Origin: Echinarachnius parma
Lineage: Eukaryota > Echinodermata > Echinoidea > Clypeasteroida > Echinarachniidae
Assembly (NCBI GenBank): GCA_037951105.1
Contig: JBAMJV010001319.1
Location: forward strand, 245,115-309,114
DNA: 64,000 nucleotides
Direction of reading: 5' to 3'
Part shown: piece by piece, positions 28,301-40,800 of the stretch
Position numbering within the stretch: the stretch's first letter is position 1
Layout of the letters: each line of letters begins with the position of its first letter
Position numbers and translations under genes: made by a program
Notes under the pieces: model-generated
The model's input: only the letters and a program-made list of their open reading frames with translations
Told to the model about the DNA's origin: nothing
The model's database searches: none

Positions 28301-31300
28301 TAGTTTGCTTTCACACGGTCAAAAATACTGTGATTGGAGTGAAAAATGATTCCAATCGTGATTGCAATCATGATTTGGCAGACGTGTGAAACCCCTCTTA
28401 GTTCAACAGTTGTACCCCTATTCCAGTCATAGGTGATAAACCTGTATGAAGGGATCTGATAATGTGATTCAGCTATGTTAATCAAAACTTGTCATTTCTG
28501 AGTGAAATACGTGTATAACAATAGAATTACAGAAATAACTTTACAGAAACAAATCATAGTGAATTAAACATTTTAGTACACAAATTCGGTATCATACTTT
28601 ACAGATCGAATCGGCAGCGCTTACGGTAAGTTTGCTGAGAGAAACAAAGTTTTGAGATTCATGTTGTTAACGTTTCTGTTATATAACACCATTTCAATTG
28701 CAGAGCAAGTTGTTACTACTAAAACACGACAAACCACCGTTTCGTCTTCTTCTTCGTCTGTGAATTTTAAACTTGTTTAAAAGTATGTCATTAATTAATT
28801 TTGTTCTCACGTTATTGTTTATTTTGTTTAGTTGCAATATGTTTTGGCCTGTTTTGAACTTCTCTCTTCATTCCTGAAATATATATATATATACATGTAA
28901 GGCTGAGCATTGACTCAAAGTTTCCAAACGCTCCTACTTTATCAGATACATGTACATGTACATGTATGCGCACATCTGGTACCAGTATGTGAATGTGTTA
29001 GAAGAGGGATGAAGGGTGAAAAGTCTTGATAGAAAAACAAATTAAACATGTGTGCATGGAACCATAAAGTCCTGGCAAAGTCAGTTCAGAATGCAGAAGG
29101 CTGAATATCAGAAATAATCTGTGTGTGTAATCTTCCTTAGTTTGAACTATTTTCCAAAATTAACCAGTATCATTGAAAATAATTTCCACCCTGTGCCATC
29201 TGTAACAAATTTGGAGGAAAAAGAACATTTCATCCAGTTTGAACTAACGGTCATAACTTGTTTAATTCTTGACCCTTTTTTTCTTCACATTTTGACAGAT
29301 TTCTCCTGTAATTCTGCCTCTCAGTTATGCTGAAAATGAGTTTTTCCTAGGGTCTTTAAATATTGTCCTAACTTAAGTGGAGAAAGTGTCCTCCCTCCCC
29401 CTTCCTTGCTCCAAAGGTTTATTTATCACTGGTCACTTGTGTAGCTTCCAGGGCCCGTATTCATAAAGCCCCGCTAGCCGAGTTCCATTTTCAGTCTATT
29501 TCAGATCATACAGTTTAGTGAGCATGCAACAAACAAATTCCTAGTTCCCAAATAGGGGTAGCTGTGTAAGTTTCAGATATCTTCAAAGTTAACCTAAGTC
29601 AGTAAATACAGTTAATTACCATGTGAATATGGACCCTGAGGACTAATTTCCTTCTCTACATGTATAGTCCTCACTAGCTACTTCATAAATAATAATAATA
29701 ATAGGTTTTTATTTATATAGCGCCTAATAAGATGCAATTTCATCGCTAAGCGCTTAACACTTTTATTACCCCAGTCCTAGGATACAGTGCAAACTAGTAC
29801 ACATTGTGTGCACCATCTCCACTCCCACATATGCATGTACAGTAGTAGACCTGCAGCCTCAGCTTATGAAACAAAGACACATGCAGACACCGCCCAAATA
29901 CACTCTACTTTTTTTCACTTTGTCCCTATTTAATAAGTTATTTTTTTGGTCAAAAGTAAACATTATGTTTGATTGGCATCAATTTGCATTTGTATATTGC
30001 CCTGCCTTGTTTCCCTCTCCTCTTTACACAATGTACCAATACAACTGACAATATTTTGCAATAATGTATAGTCAAACCTGTCTTAGTGTCCACCTGCCTA
30101 CAGCAGACAACCTGCCTATAGGGGCCACCAACAGTGATCCCCTGCATATAGAAACAGTGTTTATAAAGAGGTCACCTGTCTACAGCGGCCAATGTTCTTG
30201 TTTCCCTCGGGTGGTCAATATCTATTACCCAATGTTTGACTGTATTACATTGACTTCACCAATGCACCTTGCTGCACCCAATATAACAACTTTCACGAGA
30301 TAAATTGTTCATGGAAAATATATTTACAATGTATATTGATTTTAGCACAATGTGTGAGCTGTATGTTCAAACTAATGGATTGCTTTTGATAGTTAGCAGT
30401 GAAGATCCCACTCTAAACAAATTGTATGCAAAACACCAATACATGTACATGTGATTATGCTTTGCAGCATTTTGACTTGCATGCAATTAGAATATTGTAT
30501 ACTAGGTATTCATACACGTAAGCTGTAAAATATACTAGAAATAAAAATGCAAGTTCTCATTAGTTTTTTTTTACCATTTTTAATTGATAATTAATTTCAT
30601 TAATTTTGTGGAATGAAAGAGTAAACCTGCAGTGAGAATTGAGTGTGTTAGTGTGCAGCGTGTGCCTTACTAACTCCCATCTTGATTTTACATAGGAATT
30701 ACAGCAAAAGTGAACTTGAGAGTAGAATATTTTGTAATTTGCATCACTTTGCATCACTAAAGATGTATTTCAACAGCAGCATTACAAGCGAGTACCAAAT
30801 GGGATATGCGTCACCTCAGCATCTTCCAGTTGCAACCCAGTACACCAAAGACCAGCGAGATATGAAGCATTTTGTGTAGAGAATGTAGCAAAATTATTGT
30901 GCAAGAAATTATATACAGAAAGGAAAACGTTTAATTATTGGTGGAATTGATCCACTCCTGCACCATTCATTATGCAGATATTCCATCAAGTAGACATCTT
31001 CTTCTTCTGCTTCCAATTTAAGTACAGACCGCCGCTGGTGTATTATCGTACTATCGCGCGCTAGGCTTAATAGCGGAGCCTAACCTGCGCCACCTCCTTC
31101 TTGAATATATCCAAGGAGGTGCTTCCAACTATCTCTGATGGCAGGGCATTCCACAGCCTAGTTGCATCAGGAAAAAATTACTTTTGGTAGAAAAAAATGA
31201 CATTTGGTATTCAATTGACTTGGCGGGCACTGCAATTCTGTAGATTATAATAAATTTGAATGTATGCTGCAAAAATATTATCTGCAAGCTCTAAATATAA

Positions 31301-31776
31301 ATCATAGCAAAAGGTACGTGCCATAAAGATAATATTTTATATATGCATTTTGACAATTTAACCCAGAGCATATGACCGCTTCACTTGCTGTTAACATAGC
31401 TAATTTTATGCATTTTTTAAAATTTTTTTAAGAAGTGTCTAATGGTAAATTGTATGTAACATGTATGATCATGAGATGAGTTATTTCTGGTAATCTTTAA
31501 TTGTCTGCATTCTATTCAGGTGAACCGAGTGACATGGTCTATGGCTCCCTCAAGCTTGGTATCTCTCTCCTCCGGGGTGGAAACCAGATGGTGCAAAGGG
31601 TAATTCATCCCTCGATCCCCTCTTATCTCACCCTTCTCATCCTCCTTTCTCTATCCTATATTAATCTCTTTCTTTCCCTTCATTCCTTCCCTGTCCCCCT
31701 CCCCTTATCCCTTCCCATGAAAAATATGTACACATATAATGTACCTATTCTTTAGATCACCTCATTAAGATGGCTA

Positions 31777-31819
<43 letters not shown>

Positions 31820-34800
31820 TGTTGTTTTGTTTTGCTATAATTGTTTGTCTTAGATGTTAGTCTCCCCTCTTGTTTGTGGTTAAACATAACTGTTTGTTAA
31901 TACAAATTTGATATAGATTACCTGTCAAGATCAAAAGATAAAGGGTATTTTATAAATTCTGTCTGTGTTCTTTTTTTTTATTTCCGCTTTTTCGTCTCTA
32001 AGATCATATCCCTTTCCCCAACAGAAATTATGAACGTTGTGTACAGTAATTAGATTACTTATTCAAAAGAGCAACTTTGCAAGTTTTTGTATGTTTTATT
32101 GTCATTTCTGTTTCAAATTCATTTTGAATGGCCCTATTTTAGAGAAAATGTAAATATATATTAACATATAGCTCTCCAGATGATATATGCAACTTGCTTG
32201 TAAGTTTGTCCCCAGTTTAAACTCTTTAAATGCCAGGGATTTTACAGCTCTATGGCATTTGTGTGTATTGTGTGGTGCAAATATGGGACATTGGCAATCA
32301 AAGAGTTAACAACACAGTCTTTTTATTGAAGGGAATGGTAATTTGTCACTTTAATTCCGCTCTCTTTCACGAACAGAAAATGTTGGAACATCTACAGGAC
32401 AAGATGGATGTGGGATTTTTCACCAGTGTAGCTGAGCTTATGGAGAAATGCACGTAAGAAAAGTTATTACAAAATATGATATTGATTTCACCTCGTCATA
32501 CCCTTTTCTGTGACAGTTTGCTTTAATACAATATGTAAGAAACATTTAAAGGCAACTTGCATTTGGCTTTCAGGGAACCTTTAAACATTATAAGATAACT
32601 CAAACTTTCCAGGATTGCTCAATTGCCTTTCATCAACGTCTTTGTAACTTTGACAATGTTTTACTATATTTTTATGTATTCTCACTATGTTGAAATAAAT
32701 GCAGCAATAAAATAAATCATACTTATTGTGCTGTTATCGTATTTCAAAAAAAGAAACATATTCTGTTGCTTTTACCGCTCTGCAGTGTTCTTGATCTCGG
32801 GGCCTTTGAGAGGTACAACAAGGCAGAAGGGCTGGGAGTGACGACAGGAGAAAATGCAGGTACGATTCTCATTTTGAGGGGAGAAATTAACAAGATTTGC
32901 ATTTCACTCTCATATCATAGGGTGAACTGACAAGTATGCCATCTATACATTTGTACATTGACACTGAATGCATATTTCTTAAAAAGGCATGGACCATTCA
33001 TGTTTTATGTTTATTATTGCTTTAGAGTTGAATCAACAATTAATGCTGATTAATTATATTTGCCTAAAAAGCAAAAGTAATATTAGTATGTAGTACATTT
33101 AGATATGTACAATGTACATGTACATGTACATGTATGTATTTGTAATTAATTTAATGTGATGCTAATGATGTATTTACATGTACTGTATGTATGGCTTTGT
33201 AGTAATGTAGAATTTACATAAGTTGCCACTGATTTTATATAAGACGAAACAAGTTTTAATCACAATGATTTAGTGCAAGATATGGTTCCATAGAAAGAGT
33301 AGCTTTAGTTAAAGGGTATACACAATTGTTGATCACAGAGTTATTTCTTCTGCATTTGAATGATTGCATCAAAAAGTCTTGAAAGAAGACAAGTTGACTC
33401 TCATTGTGTGATCAGAGAATGTTTTCCTGTATACACTATGCAAACAAGTTTCATAGGATGCAGCATTTGAAGAGTTCATAATAGAAATTCATCTATTGAT
33501 GATGGATCCAACCAGCCCTTTTCCCCATAAATTTTATCGATTCAAACCCTTTGAGAATCGCTTTGCGCATTTTATGAATGCATTCTCCATTTTGTATATC
33601 ATGACTGTCCATTGAGACACGTTTTACAAAATGATTTGGGAACGAGCAAGTTTGAACCATTACTTATTCCTTTTTTTCTAGACCCCTTTTCGAAAGTGTA
33701 TGTCCATCATTTCCCATACACTGTGTCTGTTGTTATTCATGTACTTAATACCTGTTTTTCTCATGTTCAAAAATAATTGTTTATTAATACATAATAATTA
33801 AAGTTCTTCCCTTAATAACACATCACTTAATACGTAACATTGTTTGTTTATATTAATGCAACATTGGGTTGGATTATCAATTCACACAACTGTTTTAAGC
33901 TCGAACAAAATACTGAAAAGTAATTTATTGCAATGTAATCGTATTAAATTTCCAAAGTTTGTTTAAAATTGAATAGCAGCAATGGCAATGGAGTGTTAAG
34001 GTATGATAAGCTAAGGAAAATGCTCTAAAGTTTATTTAATAGGTGGATTTCTCTGTTAAAATGGTTTATTAAAGAGTGGAATATATACATTGTACATTTA
34101 CTTGCAAGTAAGGGAAACTGCATTATTGTTCAGTCAAATGAAGCCACATACGAAATCGAATTAATAATAATAATAATATATTACATTTATATAGCGCTTT
34201 TAATAATACAATGTTTCTATATAAGCGCATAATAATTGTAAAATTAATGCACATACATGTACATGTAGTATTATTATACTTAATATTATTGAAGTGAAAT
34301 ACTAGACAATTACTATATTTTTTGCATTGCATGAGCAGAATTAAACCTAGCAAATTAAAGCCGGGGCAGATTTGAACAATTTGCTTCATTTCCCCCTGAT
34401 TTTACCCATATCTAATCAGCATCCCTTGGAATTACCTATTCCTATTCCTATTTATACCTGCTTAGCTTTGTATAACTACAAAGGGAAATGTATTATTGTA
34501 TGCATACATAATCAAATGGCCCTACCACAAATATATATCGGTTGTCTAAAGAGGGCAGCATATCAACGCTAAATGTCCAAACCTGCATGATCGGGCTTGG
34601 TCTGAAAGGCAACCTGTCATCAGGTTAAAATGCAAAATGCACGGAGAAGTACATGTATAAAGATGCGTGATATTTTTCAATTTACAATCAATAATAAAGT
34701 TTTTGTCATACATGTAAATTGTAAAGCAGAAGCAACCGTATTTTGATGATGTACATGTAGCTCTTACAATGAATTTTGAAATATTGAATGCCCATATTTA

Positions 34801-37800
34801 TAAAAAAACACCACCAGCCTAGTTTCATGCTAAGTCTTTTGTGTATGATAGGGCTAACATTAGCAACAAGTACAGTTTGACGACTAGGGTTAACTGGGTT
34901 AGATTTGTATTACCTACATTAAAGTTCACTATAGTTTTAAACTAAAATGACCTCTTGTTGCATATGTGGCCCTATTATTAGCATGAAACTATTAAAAGCT
35001 AGCAGGGTTTCATAAATAGGGGCCATAATCTATTATTATTCGTTGTTGTTTTGATATAACTTGTATGTACCGAAGGCCTTTTGATAGTCATATGCCATAT
35101 TTGTGGTAGGATCAGTTGATGAACCACCTTTCAGTAATGTGTTGGTTTTTGTTACATTTGAAGTGTTCCCACAATTTGTTTATATAAGTAATACATTTAC
35201 TAGATATAAAGCACTAAAGCTTATACCTAAAGCAACCCGTTTTATTAATGACATATGTGATATATGGGCATTATAAATATGAAATGATTATCATAAAGCT
35301 GTTGATCAGTTTGAAGTATTTCCTGTAATTATTGCAACTCCATTGAAAATCTTTCTTTAATGAAGACAGTTCCTGGTTTAAAATTGTGTTGTAATTTGTT
35401 TAATTTCCAGACATTTTCCCAGTCTTTAGGGTCATTGTCAAGGATGAACATACAGTACATGAATATTAATATTTGTTCTAAGGTCATTAATAATAACATG
35501 TTTTGCTTCACATTTACTAAGGCCATTATTAATAACATGTTTTGATTCACATATAAGGTCATTAGTAAATTCAGAACATTTTGATACCCATTTTTAATGT
35601 CATTGATAAGAATTTGTTTTGATTTCATGTTTATTAATTAATGATTAATTAGGCATGCCGTTGTCAGTTGACTGTCACTGCATACCAACTCGTTGCCATC
35701 CCGTACGGTCCTACCCTTTCTCAATAAAAACATATGAATATTTACATTGTATATTTTTTTATTAATTTTGTTGCTATTATTTGTTTTCATCCCAATTGTC
35801 CGTTAATATCTCACCCTCTTGTGTCGTCTGTGTTACCTACCTCCCCGCAAACCCACAAACAGGCAGTGAAGGACTAAGTGCAGGTAATTCAGAACTCCAC
35901 AAACCAAATATATTAACACCTTTTTCTAGCTCAAACTGACAGTACTTAGAGTTTGAATTATAATAACCACTGAATGATGATGCAGATTGTGAAAGTTATC
36001 ACTTCACTGCTGTTTTTAATATACTTTCTTATATTGACTCATTCTAAACGCACTTCAAACCATTGTATTGGTTTCACTCTTATAAACACACACTACCTGC
36101 CTTTCTATTTACAATATTTTATTTTTTGCTGAAATTCTGTTGTACTTTCGCACCAAATTGTTTAGTTTTGTAGGTAGAAGCTGCTTAATGTGTTGTGCTG
36201 ATTCCATGACACCTTTGTATTACCTTTAAATGTAGTGCATGGCTATGATATTTATGTTTTTTAATAGTTTTTAAATTTTCCGTTTCATTCCCCTTTAATA
36301 CCTGATGGGCCCGTTGCAAAAAGAGATACAATCGATTGTAAGTTGTAAGTCGCAAGTCAACAAATTTGCGCATTTCAGCCAATCAGATTTGCGCATTTAG
36401 TCACATAATCTGACTTACAAATGATTGCAACTTTACAGTCGATTGCATCTCTTCCTGCAATGGGGCCCTTGAAAATAAGTTTAATATTCATGTTTGATAT
36501 GTAGTACGTACTGCTGGCGTGACCCTCATTACTAGTAACTGCACTTACATGTACATTTAACTCGCTCACTAATATCTATTCACCTAAATACCCATAAGGA
36601 ATTTCTGATCTCTTGTCGACTACCATAAAAATAACGTGGCGATAACAATTTGGAGCACCCGAGTTTGTCATGATGATTTCATCTTTAAGCCATAATTGTT
36701 CTTGCTTTGTATCGAGTACGATAAAACCTCACACTGGCCTAAAACGTGATGTCGAGTTTCATTAAACGTAGTCGACATGGACAAAAAACGCCTTGTATAA
36801 TGCTTTGTTTAAAAAAATGTATTTAAATTTGTATTGAACAAATTATTTCATGCTGCACACTCATATATGGTTATCATAAGTAAAATACTTGTTACTATTG
36901 AAACTATTTCAGATTTCCATGCCAAACGTAAAATACATTTGCCGCATTTTCATCAGTGGCACAACTTTGGTCCTCAGTTTAGGAGACAGAAATTATGAGT
37001 AGTTAAAATTTAGTTAAACCGTTTCGGGCTAACTTGTTTGAACTAATTTCAATTAAAGGGATAGTTTGGTCGAGAGGGCGCTACACAAAATAAATTTTTT
37101 GTGAGATAATGAAAAACTGATTTATTTTGATCAAAATCGGTTTAGAAACGGCTGAAATATCCATAAACATATCCATTTGTAATAAATGTGGGGCCCCACA
37201 AGTATTCAATAATTTTGGACCAGCCGTTAAAATTCGTTTTAAAATGCTTCCTCTTTTCAAAATTTTTCAAAAGAGGTTTTTAGATAGTTGTTGATTATCT
37301 CTCTATATAATCACTATTTCAACAAAACATCACATGCACAATATTTTATTTTAAATGGTTTAAACAAATGCATTTTTTAAAGCGCCCTCTTTAGTTTAAA
37401 CAGCTCTTTTTGAATGATAACAGGCATTTTACTGAGTCGTTTGTAATTTTTTAATTCCTTTTGAGCATGGTGGAGTTATAACTATTAGTTTGTAATGTAA
37501 TGGTGCAGGTTTTGTTTACTAAAATTCAGTTTGACTAAAACTGTTCTCTCTCTACAAGAACTCAACTATCCCTTTAAAGATAATGAATACTGATAATGTT
37601 GCCCTGTATTATGAATACTTGAATGTACTGATCAAGTTTCTATTTCTCATGTCTTTTATGGTATCTTGCAAATTAATATGTGAGTGTTTAAATTATAATT
37701 CAATCTTCTTTAATAATGGTGTACTGTATCTTTGCTTAAAGTTTCAGATTCGCAAAATATTTAATCTTCACAGGGTTGCATCATGAAACCAGTGCATGTA

Positions 37801-40800
37801 TATTACTAAAAAACAACATATTTGTACACATGTTTATCTGTTTCTCTTGCTGTTAGTGCATAAAGTACATTGTAAACTTTTCTAATCTTTGCATCATAAA
37901 GCCAGTCTATATGTATATTTAATTTTTTCCAGAATTCTAAGAATAACTAAGAAATTATCTAACGTTTGTTGGTGTTTATAAAGCTACATGTATGTAACAT
38001 GTAACTGCATAGGACTCGTACAGAACTGAAGGAATATATACTCCAACTCTTGCATTTGCTGTTTTGGGGTCAAAATTGCAGAAATTTTGTACTCCTTGAT
38101 GTGAGTGATTTCTCTCATGCATCAACTCATTTTCATTCCATATTTCACTCTGTTTTATTGAATGATTCATGCACTGTGTGTCTCGTATTTTCTATTCAGG
38201 TTTGAAAGTGATATCACCGAGTAAATTTCACTTCTGCATGTACTTAACACTAGCACATTGTTATTGCATTCTTACCAACCATATTTTTGATTAATATTTG
38301 TGTGGTTGTTTAGGTATTTTATATTAAAGGTGCAGCTTGAAAAAAAATCATATCCAAACATTTTCTTACTTTTTTCATCCATGTTTCAACCCCAAATCAT
38401 ACTGCTGTAATCAAAATAACCACGGTCAAGAATTGTCCCTCTTTTTTAATATAGTGGCAAAGAAAACTGTATAATTATGTCAAATTATAGCTGGAAATTA
38501 TCACATCTTAACATTTTGTCTTACTTTCTGCATATCTCAACCTTTTATCAACAATTTCTATTGGGAAATAGGAAATAAAAACTGCTGAGAAATGCTTATC
38601 CGCTATAAAAAGGCTATTAATGTAATGAAATATATTATATTGAGCAGAGCTTTCGGAACCAGCAGATCCTTTTTCTGGGCAAATCTTGAAAATAAAACAG
38701 GAAAATGCTGTACACTGCTTTTCCACTTTAAAAGACTATTAATATAAATGAAGAGGAGTAAAGAAAATGGGTATCTTTCAATTAAAATACTAATGTAGCA
38801 GTCACACAGCCAAACCGAATCCAAACCGAAACCAGACCGAACTTCCACTTTATCGGGCACCGACAAGAGCCCGAACTGGGGTTAGCAGTCACAACAGTAG
38901 AGACCGACAATTCCGATAGCACCCGAACGTCCCCGTAACGTCCCCGAATTATTCAGTCTCGTGTCGGTTTGGATTCGGTTTGGCGGTGTGACTGCTACAT
39001 TATGTAAGCAAATGAAGGTCAAATAGAGCAGAGCTTTCGGAACTAGCAGATCTTTTATCTGGGCAAATGACTTTGAAAGGGAAATACAAACACAGGCATC
39101 TTGAACAAGCTTTCCATCTTTTCAGGGGCAGAGATGTGTTTAATATTTGAATATATACACATTACCAAGTGCAGTTATTTGTAAATTTAAAAAAAGAAGT
39201 TGGACAATTATCTTATATCCCTATATTTCCTTACTTTTTGCCTCAATTTTAAAACCAAATATATCATACTATCATAACCAATATATATATATTTAGAGGG
39301 AGAAGTAAAGTATCCAATCTCTTCAGCATCAGAAAACATTCAATTAGTGTGCCATGCAGTAGATTAAGAGCAATTGCATATCAAGACTATGACAAATAAT
39401 ATATAACTTCGGAAATAATATCGCTAGTGATATTCGTTTGTCTCGCAATGTATGGTCAACATTGAATCTGAAAGATCACGACGTTTATATATATAACTTG
39501 TAGAAATATAGCTTAATATATATATTTATTATCTGATAGTCTACTAGTGTATGCATGGGATACCTTGAGCTGTACTCCATATATTATTTACTCAGTTTTA
39601 ATCTGATATATTGATGACTTTTTTGCTTCACAAAATGTACCAGAAAGCAAGTAAAGCAGTGTAAAATACATTACTCTGTTCGCTGTGGTAATTATCTTAA
39701 TAAATATATGTTTTGAAAAATGAACAAAGAAAATTACGTTTCTCTGGGATTCAAACCCGAGACCTCCTGATTGCTAGACAGATGCTCTACCAACTGAGCT
39801 AGGAACCCATCTGTCGGTCAGTCGTCCCGGTCTAGCTATCCGGAGGTCTCAGGTTCAAAACCCAGGGAAATCCAATCCAATTTCCTTTGTTCATTTTTCA
39901 TTCATATTCTATATTTCTGGTCAATTTCTCTCTGTTTGAAATAAATAATAATAATAATAAATTAAATTTTTAAAAATTTTTTTTTAAATAAATATATTTG
40001 TCTTTTTGTTGTTGGCTCGGTGTGTAGGTGAGAAGTCTATGCATGATGCAGACTTCACCTGCGCCTTGTTTAGGTTCCTTCAACTCCTCTGCGAGGGCCA
40101 CAACGATGGTATGTATTTATTCATCTCTTTGCTAGGTACACTTTCATCCCTCAGTGTTCATGCAATAAACGTTATAATGATAACCCAGGTCGAAAAAACA
40201 GTTGAAAATTAGTTGCCAACTGGTACCAGTTGATACCAACTGGTTTCAATATGGAAATTGGTACACTGGAATCAACTGGAACAACCAGTAAGAATCCAGT
40301 AAGAACCCAGTTAGGCTAACCAGTAAGAAACCCAGTTGAAACCATAAAGAAACCAGTAGTGGGATTAACCAGTACATGAGGACCAGTTAAAGTAGTTGGT
40401 TTCAACTGGTATTTTTAATTGGTTTCAACTGGTATTTCTATTGGTTTTAACTGGTCTGCTGCATGTGTCCATTAATGTTTACTGGGAACCGGGAATTTTA
40501 ACTGCTACCGTTTGATGCCAGTTAAAACCAGTAAAAAACCAGTTGAATTTCCAACTGGTTTCAACTGGTTTCAACTGTTTTTTCGACCTGGGAATAATAA
40601 CTGTCATTTATAGTATGCTATTCACACGAGTATCATAGGCCTTACAAAACAAAGAAAAGTAATTTTCTAAGATCACAACTAAAATGCTTGATTATTATGT
40701 CAATTACAATAATGAGAACAATTTGTCGACTCAAGTGTGATTAAAGCATAGTAATACATAGATTAAATATATGTTATTTTCTGTGGTATATTATTTCAAA

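Larger units (their letters stand above)
26066..31519 (+). other. Intron 18 (5.4 kb)
   Basis: Carries foldbacks at 26663 and 27929, the microexon candidate at 28605, a SINE tail at 29692, the inverted dispersed repeat at 30069 and a LINE C-terminal remnant at 31067. Confidence 0.75.
32860..40027 (+). other. Intron 21 (7.2 kb)
   Basis: Contains the ASII-like microexon candidate (35863), a SINE tail (34165), and foldbacks at 34786, 36307, 37053, 38791 and 39715. The remainder is AT-rich with no recognised content. Confidence 0.75.

Noticed and set aside
39738..39809. Functional tRNA-Ala gene
   Set aside because: Boxes and anticodon are present but the acceptor stem does not pair; better as a pseudogene.
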